Below, piece by piece: positions 7,301 through 16,767 of a DNA stretch of 43,146 bases (the first letter of the stretch is position 1; each line of letters begins with the position of its first letter). Made by a program: the position numbers and the translations under genes. This stretch comes from Paulinella micropora (lineage: Eukaryota; Cercozoa; Imbricatea; Euglyphida): NCBI GenBank assembly GCA_009731375.1, contig BJOX01000280.1, positions 198,981 to 242,126 on the forward strand, in the 5' to 3' direction. The notes beneath the pieces are model-generated. The model was given only the letters and a program-made list of their open reading frames with translations. It was not told where the DNA came from and did no database searches.

Positions 7301-10300
7301 ATGTCGCAATATAAATCGCTCTTAGGCTTGTCTGAAATTGCGGTGGATTCACTAGATATAGCCAACCTTGATTTAACGAACACAAACATAGTGGGCTTAT
7401 ACACAGATAGGGTGCCAGAAGATGCTGACCCCGTAAATCTTTATTTTACCAACAACCGATTTGATGCGAGGTTGGCTTTAAAATCTACGGCCGATGTAAA
7501 AGAAGGCACTAATCTATACTATACTGATGGTAGGTTTGATGCGCGACTAACTACTAAATCAACCACTAACCTAGCCGAAGGCACCAATTTATATTATACT
7601 AATGCTAGGTTTGACACTCAATTAGCAACAAAGAGCACAACCAACTTAACCGAAGGAACTAACTTATACTACACCACAGCAAGGGCTAATACAGATTTTG
7701 ACACAAGGATAGCAACTAAATCAATAGATGCTTTAAGTGATGTAATCATAACAGGCACCCCCNNNNNNNNNNNNNNNNNNNNNNNNNNNNNNNNNNNNNN
7801 NNNNNNNNNNNNNNNNNNNNNNNNNNNNNNNNNNNNNNNNNNNNNNNNNNNNNNNNNNNNNNNNNNNNNNNNNNNNNNNNNNNNNNNNNNNNNNNNNNNN
7901 NNNNNNNNNNNNNNNNNNNNNNNNNNNNNNNNNNNNNNNNNNNNNNNNNNNNNNNNNNNNNNNNNNNNNNNNNNNNNNNNNNNNNNNNNNNNNNNNNNNN
8001 NNNNNNNNNNNNNNNNNNNNNNNNNNNNNNNNNNNNNNNNNNNNNNNNNNNNNNNNNNNNNNNNNNNNNNNNNNNNNNNNNNNNNNNNNNNNNNNNNNNN
8101 NNNNNNNNNNNNNNNNNNNNNNNNNNNNNNNNNNNNNNNNNNNNNNNNNNNNNNNNNNNNNGGTTTGATGCGCGACTAACTACTAAATCAACCACTAACC
8201 TAGCCGAAGGCACCAATTTATATTATACTAATGCTAGGTTTGACACTCAATTAGCAACAAAGAGCACAACCAACTTAACCGAAGGAACTAACTTATACTA
8301 CACCACAGCAAGGGCTAATACAGATTTTGACACAAGGATAGCAACTAAATCAATAGATGCTTTAAGTGATGTAATCATAACAGGCACCCCCGCCGATAAC
8401 CAACTGCTCATGCGAAATGTTGCTTCTCCTTTTCTTAGATTGGATGGTCTCGCTATGATGATAGGGGATTTAAATATGGGAGGTTTTAATGTAGCAAATG
8501 TTGGTAATGTTGATGGTATTGATGTTTCGGCTCTTGATAGTTCCGTGGTAAAACTAACAGGAGACCAAACCATAACAGGGAATAAAATATTTACTACTTA
8601 TGTGGGGGTAAAAGACTCAAATCCATTAAACACAGGTAAGTTATTCTTTAATTACAACAATAATATGGGCTCTATCTATTCGTCGGATGCGGGTGGAGCC
8701 ACGGGCTATCCACTAACTATTGTCGGCTCGTCCATACTTTTTGCTCCAACAACAGGGGGTGGAATGACATTGACAAATAATGTTTTAAATTTTAACAGCA
8801 CAACAGCAATCAGCGGACTTCCAGCACCATTTTATGACGGCGATGCTTCAACAAAATTATACACCGATACGAAACTGGCAAAGGACGGCACAGTGGCTAT
8901 GACGGGCAGTTTAAATATGGGAGGATTTTCAATTACAAATGTTAATCTTGTTGACAACATTGATGTTTCTGCCCTTGATACTTCTGTCGTTAAACTAACA
9001 GGAGACCAAACCATAGCAGGAAACAAAAAATTTACTTCAACAATAGAAGTGCGGGGCGCCACAGCTCCAACCGCTTTTGATGGTATCGGTGTTGCTTTTG
9101 ATACGGCGACAAATATAGGAATGATTACCGCACAAAAAATAGCAACTGCGACTTATTATCCGATACAAATAACGGGGTCGTATGTAGAGTTATATTCAGG
9201 TGATACTTTAATTATAACAGCAACTGGCACTACACTATCTTTGAATAACAACAAAATAACAAATTTAGCCACACCAACAGCAACAACGGACGGAGCAAAC
9301 AAAAGTTATGTGGATACATTAGACGGTCAAAATGTGAAACTAACAGGAAACCAAACCATAGCAGGGACGAAGACATTCAGCAATGTAATAACGGCAAATG
9401 CGGGAGTATCAACGACAACATTGACTGCGAGTGGTAGAGTGGCTAATTTAACAGCGGGAGCTACTTGTTCATTAAGCATACAAGGAGGCAATGATGGAAC
9501 TAGTAATTACGGGCTATGGCTGTGGAATTATCTTGATTACAATTATTCTTTGTATATGGCGTCTTCTGGGGCGAGCAAAGCTTTTGGAAATGGAACCGCT
9601 TGCGCTGGCAACGACTTTACTGGTCGTGCTATTAGAATGAGAATTTATCCAGATGCTACTCAGGGATTTATATGGGAAACATCAAGCGAGGTCTTATTAA
9701 TGTCATTGAATGGACTCAATGGAACTTTATACACAAGAGGCAACATAAGCATAAACGGAGCGCTGGCAGCAACACAATCTTATGTAGATACAAAAGACGG
9801 AGGAAATGTGAAATTAACAGGGGACCAAACAATAACGGGAATTAAAATATTTAATGGAACAAGAAATGATGTAAGAGCACTTAATTTGTTAAGCCAAGCC
9901 GATTTTAATAATGTGGATATCATTAATGGAGGAAATATTACATACAATGGGGCGAGGATATTAAACCGAAATGGAGGAGATATATTCTTTTCACAGACAA
10001 CAGGAGATTGGCAGTCTTTCTTATATACTCTAAATACTGCTACAAGTGGAACCGCGAACCAACGAGGCTACCTATTCACGAATGTAGCATCTGATGTAAA
10101 GGGGGCGGGACTTTATATTTCAAAACTTTTGGATAATAAAAGTGCTTCGTCTGACATTGTCCGTTTTAACAATGCTGGGGGTATGCGGTTTTATGGTGCT
10201 TTGGATATGAACAGCAACAACATAACGAGTGGTGGAACAATAACAGGAACTACATTAACGGCAACTGCTGGTATGACTACAACAACATTAACCGCAAGCG

Positions 10301-11535
10301 GATTATTAACAGCGACAGGAGGTTCTAGCATAGTTATACAAGGAAATACGAATGGAGGTAATACGAGAGAAATATTTTTGTGGGACACTGGCAACACCAG
10401 TTATGGTATTTATATGGCTTCAAATGGGGGAGCCACAAATATCAGAAGTCTAGCGGGAGGGTCTGCGGTTGCTGGCAATGATTTTACTTCCTTTGCTGTT
10501 AGATTTAGGGTAAGTAATGTTTCCACTGATGGTTTTATATGGGAGAATTCGTCAGAACAATTATTGATGTCATTGAATGGGTCAAACGGCACTTTATGGA
10601 CAAAAGGATTGATAACGGCTAGTGCTGGTGTATCAACAACAACGGCAACCGCAAGTGGTTTAATAACGGCAAATGCGGGTATATCTGTTGTTAATAGCAC
10701 GGCAGATATAAGAGGAGAAGCAAGAAGTGGGTCTCATGCTACACCAGTCGGGTTATATGTCACAGCCAATCTTGGAGCTTCTTCTGCTGGTGTTGAATTC
10801 AGACACAGCAACGGAACACAGGGAGTTGGTTTTGGTTATAACTCAATATATGCTACGGGGAGCAACACAAACCAAGATTTAAATTTTTATGCGAGGGGGA
10901 CAGGAGTAATCTATGCTCAGAGTGATACAAGCATGACGACAGCATCCAGTGGATTTTTAACATTAAGAAAAAGACCAGGCAATACGACAAACCCACAAAT
11001 ATTTATGAAAGCAGGAGACTCATCAGGTTATGCGGTAGTAATGAATACAGGTGGTTTATTACACGCTTGGTCAACTTCACTATCAAATGGTGAAAACAAT
11101 ACAGGATATGTTTATATTGCAGCAGGAGCGAATGTTTGGTCTTCTGGTTCAGACAGGAGGCTAAAATCAGATATTAAAACATTAGACTGCGGAGATTGTT
11201 GTGATAAACTTATGAAAATAAACTGCTGTTCATATTATTTGAAATCAGACGAAAATAAACAGAAAAAGAACCACGGATTTATTGCGGATGAAGTAAAAAA
11301 AGTATTTCCAGAATTTGTATCTGAAAGTGGAATAAAAGCAGGCGATGGAAATGGAAACTTTGAAGGTATATCATACACTGACTTCATACCAATATTAGTC
11401 AGTGCTTTTCAACACATGGCGGAAAAGGTAGATAATTTAGAAAAAGAAAATAAAACTTTACTTAATATATTACAAGACCAAACCAACCAATTAGCAGAAA
11501 TACGAGCAGTCGTTTTCCCTTCTAATGCCGCCTAG
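7301..11535 (+). CDS. Long virion fibre protein with C-terminal S74 auto-chaperone
   Basis: The frame opens at ATG 7301, runs into a 399-N gap (7763-8161) and continues in the same frame to 11535. The N-terminal part has repeated fibre units (EGTNLYYT-x-x-RFD-x-x-L-x-x-KST). The long middle has repeats of the type SLNMGGF-x-I-x-NV and VKLTGDQTI-x-G-x-K-x-F, and several ITANAGVSTTTLTASG-like trimeric-fibre modules. The C-terminus carries GSDRRLKSDIKTL (Ser at nt 11149), then GFIADEVKKVFPEFV and YTDFIPILVSAFQ. That is the intramolecular chaperone/peptidase S74 domain, which trimerises fibres and cleaves itself off before the conserved Ser. A coiled coil follows at the extreme C-terminus. The role is probably receptor binding on the virion. 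The length across the gap is uncertain because the gap flanks are identical. Confidence 0.88.
7533..8391. repeat. 230-bp identical flanks around a 399-N gap
   Basis: Sequence 7533-7762 reappears at 8162-8391 on the other side of the gap, apparently identical. Either the gap is an unmerged overlap, or the fibre has a further internal tandem repeat that the assembler could not resolve. Confidence 0.8.
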
Positions 11536-11869
11536 ATTACATCCGCCACCTCCAATCATTGAAATAGACGGCGAACTAACACCAGAGTTGAAAAATCGTG
11601 TTTTGGATATCTCGTTGAAGAATGAAGAAAAAAAAGTAGAGCACGAATTGGAAGACAACTGGAATTGTTGTTGTATAAAAAACAGACCGACAGACAGCAG
11701 ATTAATTAAGTATCTGTTTCAAATGGGTATCATTATCGCCATCATCACCCTTTGTATCGTGAGGTTATCTGAAAAGAACTTACCGTGCGAGACAGCCAAC
11801 ACTTATGTAGGAATTTTAACACTATTGATTGGTATCTGCCTTCCTAGCCCATCTAGCTCAAAGAAATGA
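11525..11869 (+). CDS. Small membrane protein of the virus
   Basis: The ATG at 11525 overlaps the fibre stop by 11 bases, so the two are probably co-transcribed or translationally coupled. The 114-residue product has a Pro-rich start (PPRLHPPPPIIEID), a charged middle and a CCC cluster (NWNCCCIKN). Two hydrophobic segments follow, at about residues 68-84 (MGIIIAIITLCIVRL) and 94-106 (YVGILTLLIGICL). No family is recognised. A virion or host-membrane protein acting in entry or assembly is plausible from position only. Confidence 0.65.
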   Translation: MPPRLHPPPPIIEIDGELTPELKNRVLDISLKNEEKKVEHELEDNWNCCCIKNRPTDSRLIKYLFQMGIIIAIITLCIVRLSEKNLPCETANTYVGILTLLIGICLPSPSSSKK

Positions 11870-12118
11870 ACATTCATATAGATGAGTTTTATACCAAGAA
11901 GCATCACCAGCACACATCAAAGGTAAAGCCTCATCCCATCCGACACACCAATCGCTCATCGGCTTATACACACATTTAAATTTGGTTTCTATTCCCTTTT
12001 GAATACACCACACACAACTTTCATTTTTTTTATCGCTGACCCGTGAATAGAAATCACAAGCTGTCCGAGCGGAAATATTAATTAATAAAAAGTTTATAAA
12101 TGTAAATATAGAGAGCAT
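11858..12118 (-). CDS. Small secreted cysteine-rich protein
   Basis: The 86-residue product starts with a hydrophobic signal-like segment (MLSIFTFINFLLINISA). Seven cysteines lie in the remaining part (TAC, ESC, VWC, FKC, DWC, LMC, YEC), with one NES glycosylation-type site and several Trp. Its end overlaps the membrane-protein gene by 12 bases tail to tail, and its ATG lies 5 bases from the divergent ATG at 12124. It is a lone minus-strand gene inside the plus-strand virion block. No homologue is recognised. It could be a secreted or lumenal factor. Confidence 0.55.
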   Translation of the reverse strand: MLSIFTFINFLLINISARTACDFYSRVSDKKNESCVWCIQKGIETKFKCVYKPMSDWCVGWDEALPLMCAGDASWYKTHLYECSFL

Positions 12119-12123
12119 CGCAA

Positions 12124-12477
12124 ATGACAGACTATAAATACCAAAAGATTATTTTTCTAAGTAATGATTTTGCGGGAGGTAGCAAGACATTTGACAAAAA
12201 CATTCAAATGAGCTTTACACCGACTAGAATGAATGTTAAGTTTATCCACTATATGAACGATATGACTGAGACGAAAACGAAAATCCTTTATATGGACCGT
12301 ATTGGAATTATCGGCACATTCGCCGACAGCACCACGGCTAACATTTCCAATCTCGGTTATAATCTTGGAAATATCGGCTGGACTGATGGGCAGTATTCGT
12401 TTAAAGTGCTTAAAACAGACAGCGGTAATATTGAGACTGACCAACTAGCTGGAAGAATTGTTATTTGTTTAGAATTC
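12124..12477 (+). CDS. Unknown viral protein, 3' end lost in gap
   Basis: From ATG 12124 there are 118 codons up to a 77-N gap. The sequence has beta-rich character (KIIFLSNDFAGGSKTFDKNI, FTPTRMNVKFIHYM, KILYMDRIGIIGTFAD, GRIVICLEF). Its place directly before the packaging ATPase, among structural genes, suggests a small virion protein. The stop codon lies in the gap. Confidence 0.6.
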
Positions 12478-12554
12478 NNNNNNNNNNNNNNNNNNNNNNN
12501 NNNNNNNNNNNNNNNNNNNNNNNNNNNNNNNNNNNNNNNNNNNNNNNNNNNNNN
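12478..12554. other. Assembly gap, 77 N
   Basis: The gap removes the end of the gene at 12124 and the start of the packaging ATPase. Some of the missing ATPase 5' sequence appears to be present at 14043-14076. Confidence 0.9.
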
Positions 12555-13292
12555 CCGTATGCCAATATTTTTCTTCTCGCTCGCAAGAAGAGTGGCAAGA
12601 CGACCGCACTGTTTGAAATCCTGAAACGAACGACGGACAAAAAGACCCGTATTGTTATTATAGCCAGCACGATACACAAAGACCACATCTACAAAGAAAT
12701 GGTTAAGCACTTTAAGAAGAAGGGCAATCCAATGGCTATATACACATACTTGAAAGCAGATGGACTGTCTGTTATTGATTACGAGTTGGACAAGCTCAAT
12801 AAGCCAGATGAGGAGCAAGAAGAAGGCGAAATCATTCAAGACGGTAAAGAGGAAGTAGAAAAGCCGAAGTTTTTATACTTTGGTAAAGAGGAAAAGAAGA
12901 AGCAGGAGGGAGGGGAAAAAGTTGAAAGACCGAGCAAATACATCACACCAGAAGTCGTGTTCGTCTTAGATGACCTCGGCTCAGGATTCAGGGATAAGTC
13001 TGTGAGTGATTTATGTAAAAAAAATAGGCATTATAAAAGTAAGGTGATTATGAGCTCGCAGTGTCTTAACGATATGAAACCTGAGGCTATTAAACAGCTT
13101 GACTACCTTCTTATCTTTCCAGGACAGAGTGTGGATAAAATAGAACTCGTGTATAAACATCTGGACCTTGGCTATGACCTTGAATACTTCATTGAAAAAT
13201 ATCACGAGGCGACGAAGGAAAGATTTAACTTTTTGTATGTAGATGCGGTGTCTGATGAATTACGAAAGAACTTCAATATTCGTTTTACTTAA
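12555..13292 (+). CDS. A32/FtsK-HerA-type genome packaging ATPase, 5' truncated by gap
   Basis: The open frame emerges from the gap with YANIFLLARKKSGKTTALFE, a Walker A motif (SGKTT) typical of poxvirus A32-like packaging ATPases of PLVs and virophages. Walker B is VVFVLDDLG (about nt 12955-12981). A sensor-like SKVIMSSQCLNDM follows, then a C-terminal IFPGQSVDKIELVYKHL. A Lys/Glu-rich insertion (PDEEQEEGEIIQDG to KKKQEGGEKV) separates the Walker motifs. The protein would pump DNA into the capsid. About 245 codons are visible, and only the extreme N-terminus is missing. A near-identical fragment at 14043-14227 covers its start. Confidence 0.88.
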   Translation, partial: PYANIFLLARKKSGKTTALFEILKRTTDKKTRIVIIASTIHKDHIYKEMVKHFKKKGNPMAIYTYLKADGLSVIDYELDKLNKPDEEQEEGEIIQDGKEEVEKPKFLYFGKEEKKKQEGGEKVERPSKYITPEVVFVLDDLGSGFRDKSVSDLCKKNRHYKSKVIMSSQCLNDMKPEAIKQLDYLLIFPGQSVDKIELVYKHLDLGYDLEYFIEKYHEATKERFNFLYVDAVSDELRKNFNIRFT

Positions 13293-13305
13293 TTTAAATT
13301 AATTA

Positions 13306-13326
13306 TTTTTTTTCTATACAATATAG
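13306..13326 (+). promoter_or_regulatory. T-tract/AATATAG promoter-like motif
   Basis: T8 is followed by CTATACAATATAG, ending directly at ATG 13327. Related T-tract plus AATATA blocks precede 13700, 16768 and 18466, suggesting a shared late-type promoter. Confidence 0.5.
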
Positions 13327-13629
13327 ATGCCAACATCACCAGTGATTATCAGTAGTCCATCAGGTTATAACATTAGCTACAATCCTTCAATGCCACAAGC
13401 AGGAGGACGAAAGAAGAAGGGAAAAAAGAAGCAAACAGGAGGCAAAGTTAATTGGGCCAAGGTTGGAAAAGCGATAGTGGATGCTAATAGATTTATCAAG
13501 AACCAATTGATTTCCAGGGGTGCTACTTTTCTGAGCGATGTCGGAGTTCCTTATGCTGACCGTGTAGAAAAGGCCGCGATGAAGCAAGGATACGGCAAGC
13601 AACGAGGAGGAGCGGTCAAATTTCGGTAA
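13327..13629 (+). CDS. Small basic core-like protein with GG cleavage-type sites
   Basis: The 100-residue product is highly basic (AGGRKKKGKKKQTGGK) and ends YGKQRGGAVKFR. It has three Gly-Gly sites (QAGG/R, QTGG/K, QRGG/A) of the kind cleaved by adenovirus-type proteases in core precursors. A middle helix reads WAKVGKAIVDANRFIKNQL. Its size, charge and position between packaging ATPase and protease fit a DNA-condensing core or membrane-active virion peptide, like adenovirus pX/pVI or adintovirus core proteins. That parallel is inference, not sequence identity. Confidence 0.65.
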   Translation: MPTSPVIISSPSGYNISYNPSMPQAGGRKKKGKKKQTGGKVNWAKVGKAIVDANRFIKNQLISRGATFLSDVGVPYADRVEKAAMKQGYGKQRGGAVKFR

Positions 13630-13667
13630 GGACAAGCCACTCAAATAAAAAACTAAACCTTCTATTA

Positions 13668-13688
13668 TTTTTTTTACTAATAATATAC
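13668..13688 (+). promoter_or_regulatory. T-tract/AATATAC promoter-like motif
   Basis: T8 is followed by ACTAATAATATAC, 11 bases before ATG 13700. It is related to the motif at 13306. Confidence 0.5.
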
Positions 13689-13699
13689 AACCAGTAGTA

Positions 13700-15835
13700 A
13701 TGCGAAGTAAGCCAAAGAAGAAACTTAAACAACGACCTCCGAGGATATACAGAACCAAAGATGGTCGGCAATATATTAAAGTGAAAGGGGAGCCTCGCAA
13801 GCGAGGCGTTCGCACACGTGCAACGAAACGAGCATATCTCAACTTTGGCGAGAGAACGAATGACCTTTCAACACTTCAAATCGTTAAACTGTTTTTGAAA
13901 TATATGAAAGGGGACAATAAAACGAAGAAAACACGAAAGACGAAGGAGCGAATAATCAAGTCCGAATTCAATCGCCTTGAACACGAGAACCGCAACCAGA
14001 TACAAAACAACCTGCTGAAAAAATATGAACTANNNNNNNNNNCAAATTGGCAAAAGGATATAAGCTATTTGATGAGCCGTATGCCAATATTTTTCTTCTC
14101 GCTTGCAAGAAGAGTGGCAAGACGACCGCACTGTTTGAAATCCTGAAACGAACGACGGACAAAAAGACCCGTATTGTTATTATAGCCAGCACGATACACA
14201 AAGACCACATCTACAAAGAAATGGTTANNNNNNNNNNCAGAGGATGTAAAATTTGAACAAGATAGAAAAAACAATTTAATGCTATTACCAACGCCACAGT
14301 TTCACCCTCAATACATACAAGGACCACCACAAGCACCACCACAAGCACCACCACAAGCACCACCACAAGCACCACCACAAGCACCACAACTAGGACCACC
14401 ACAAGCACCACCACAAGCACCACAACTAGGACCACCCCAAGCACCAGAAGAAAAGCAGATGCCATTGAAAACAAAAGAAGAGAAAAAGGCTGAAAAGGAA
14501 TTAAAAGAAAAATACATTGAATTAATGAAGAAAGCGGGCTTTACAACTAAATTTATTAAAAGTTTGAGCAAAACAGAATTTATCAAACTTGGCACAGGAA
14601 TAGAGAAAGCGATAGCCGATGCCCAATCAGCAGATGAGCAGAAAGAACTGGCGGAACAATACAAAAAAGAATTAGAACAAGAAAAAAAACTAGCGGAGGC
14701 CAAAGCGAAACACTTTGAAATTAAAGATAAAATATCATACATATCCGCAGGTTTAAGAAATGATTACAAGTATCCGAAATTGGATATACCCAAAACTTTG
14801 GGCCCTGCTTTGGAAAAAGAAATGAAAGCTCGGGGCAAACCACCACCAAAAAAAGTTAAAGGAAAACACACGACAGCGGGTATGGCACAAGTTATAGTAG
14901 ATGAAGGTATTGATTTAGGAATAGACCAGAATGAAATGAGAAAGAAACTCGCTGATTATTTGGGAATAAACCAAGCTGGTGCTGGGGCAAAAACGATGGA
15001 GGAATTAATACACAAACTTTTAACGATAGCAAAAATTAAGAAATATTTGAAGAAGGGCAAATACAGAAAAAAAATGAAGAAGAAGGATTATATAAGTAGC
15101 TTAGTAACTGAAATGAGAAGCGACCCAAACATTAAAAATCAAGTTTCAAATAATCTCGGTATTCAACCAACCGAGGAACAGCCAACAGAAGAGCAACCAC
15201 CAGCCCCCACCACAGATGTAGACACCATTCAACCAGCACTAACAGAAGAGCAACCAAACCCCACCGCCGAGGTAGACACCATTCAACCACAAACACAAAA
15301 TGAGAAAGATATAAATCCAGGGGTCGTAGGGGCTGGAAGCCCATACAGAGGATTAATGACGGACGAAATAGACAACATTATGAAAAAGCACGAATGGTAT
15401 TTGGGGACTGTGGCGAGCGACGAAATAAACAAACTGAAACCAGAAAAAAGAAAGAAGTATGGCTTTATAATGAACTTGGATAAGTCTAGCCAACCAGGCT
15501 CACATTGGATTGCTGTTTGGATTGATACCATTAAAGATGACACTATTGAAATCTACGACCCTCTCGCACTGTATAAGCCGACTGAGCTATTTCTTCACCA
15601 AATGAAACAGCTTATTGAAAAGAGTAAGCCGAACACATATCTGCTTATGAAGGTTAATCAAGTCAAAAACCAAAGCGACACGACAGATACCTGCGGATGG
15701 CATAGTATTAGGTTTTTGTTAGAGCGGGCAAAAGGTAATCGGTTTAAATTTGCCAGCGGTTGGACGGACTTAAAAGAAAAAGAAGCGGATGAGTTGAAAA
15801 CCCAGAACGGCTACGGCTTTGACACTTTCATTTAA
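13700..15835 (+). CDS. Adenain-type cysteine protease, probably with long N-terminal extension
   Basis: Sequence 13700-14032 encodes a basic N-terminal part (KPKKKLKQRPPRIYRTKDGR, then KGEPRKRGVRTRATKRAYLN). It runs into a gap, then a misplaced ATPase fragment, then a second gap. From 14238 an open frame continues without needing a new start through ATG 14279 to 15835. I infer one gene; if separate, the protease starts at 14279 with 518 residues. Counting from 14279, a PPQAPPQAP repeat covers about residues 13-55, and a Lys/Glu helical region follows. A Thr/Pro/Glu linker leads to the protease: His409 (SHWIAVWID), Asp427 (EIYDPLAL), Gln465 and Cys472 (DTCGWHSIRF). The Gln-Cys spacing of seven matches adenovirus protease. 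It would cleave capsid and core precursors at GG-type sites. Confidence 0.85.
14033..14237. other. Misplaced ATPase fragment between two 10-N gaps
   Basis: Sequence 14043-14227 is flanked by N runs (14033-14042 and 14228-14237). Sequence 14079-14227 repeats 12555-12703 with one visible difference, C to T near 12581, changing Arg to Cys before the Walker A. It also holds about 34 bases missing from the gap at 12478-12554. It looks like a contig from another allele or copy inserted at the wrong place. Confidence 0.85.
14318..14445 (+). repeat. CCACCACAAGCA tandem repeat in protease gene
   Basis: In-frame repeats encode PPQAPPQAP, with two QLGPPQ interruptions. The Pro/Gln linker likely separates the N-terminal extension from the helical region. 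Confidence 0.75.
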
Positions 15836-15878
15836 AGTAATTAAAAACAAAAAATATATTTTTCCAAAATTAGAGGTG

Positions 15879-16691
15879 ATGGAATATAGGGGAGGCAGAA
15901 GCTCTAACATTTACTATGTCAATAGCAAAAATAGGATAAACGGCACGGACAGTGATTTCACACACTCCATTGATATGAAATCGCTAGACAACCCAACACA
16001 TTGTAAAATTCTTCATATCTATGTGCCTAAATCGTATTATTCTGTTTCTTCGCCATACAATACTTTTACTCTGAGCGAAGATGGATTTGAGGCTCTGATT
16101 ACGATACCCGAGGGCAACTACACAATGAACAACTTAAAGAATAAACTGGCCGAGGTGCTAACCGCAGACAGCCCCAATGACTACACATACACAATAACAA
16201 GCAACAACACAAACACCGACCCAGAAGACGGCAAGCTATTATTTACCGTAGCGAATAACGGAGGCATTCAACCGCGGTTTATATTTGACGGCGAAACTCG
16301 CATTCACGAAGTAATGGGTTTTGACCGCGACTCAACATATTTCTTTGCTAATAATACTATTAGGTCGCCGAATGTCATAATCTTGACTGGCGAAAAAACT
16401 TTGTATCTTCAATCAGACCTCGTTGGGGAAGGCGATAATCACGTATTACAGGAAATATATACCGCGAATGAAATACCGTTTGGCTCTGTTATCTACGACG
16501 GCTCGGGCAGTGAATACGGAAAACGACTATCAACTAGTTCAAGCAATTTGTATCGGTTTTACTTGACTGACGAAAACGACCAACCAGTTAATCTCAACGG
16601 TTTGGGTATTGTAATGACTTTATTGATTTACCGCGAGACGAATTATTTTAATTTATTTACATCATTTTTTAATTTGTTGAAATCTAGGTAG
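15879..16691 (+). CDS. Penton-type minor capsid protein
   Basis: The start is ATG 15879 (MEYRGGRSSNIYYVNSKNRI). The frame upstream overlaps the protease but offers only a TTG. The product is about 270 residues. The opening NSKNRINGTDSDFTHSI, the VPKSYYSV segment, ITIPEGNYTMNNLKNKL, and EVMGFDR with NVIILTGEKTLYLQSDLV match the pattern shared by penton proteins of Polintons, PLVs, virophages and giant viruses. The protein is a single jelly roll forming the fivefold vertices. It sits between protease and major capsid genes, the usual morphogenesis order. Confidence 0.87.
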   Translation: MEYRGGRSSNIYYVNSKNRINGTDSDFTHSIDMKSLDNPTHCKILHIYVPKSYYSVSSPYNTFTLSEDGFEALITIPEGNYTMNNLKNKLAEVLTADSPNDYTYTITSNNTNTDPEDGKLLFTVANNGGIQPRFIFDGETRIHEVMGFDRDSTYFFANNTIRSPNVIILTGEKTLYLQSDLVGEGDNHVLQEIYTANEIPFGSVIYDGSGSEYGKRLSTSSSNLYRFYLTDENDQPVNLNGLGIVMTLLIYRETNYFNLFTSFFNLLKSR

Positions 16692-16717
16692 GTTAATTAA
16701 TTTTAATTTTAGAATTA

Positions 16718-16742
16718 TTTTTTTTTCTTGTCTTGGATATAG
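16718..16742 (+). promoter_or_regulatory. T-tract/GGATATAG promoter-like motif before the capsid gene
   Basis: T9 is followed by CTTGTCTTGGATATAG, 25 bases before ATG 16768. The A-rich leader (GAAAAACCGAAAAATAAAA) between them resembles late leaders of other DNA viruses. Confidence 0.5.
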
Positions 16743-16767
16743 GACGACGAAAAACCGAAAAATAAAA

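Noticed and set aside
10191-10700. Minus-strand open frames opposite the fibre gene
   Set aside because: They are shadow frames of the fibre repeats with no own signals.
15819-15878. Upstream extension of the minor capsid gene
   Set aside because: It needs a TTG start inside the protease gene; the conserved N-terminus begins at ATG 15879.
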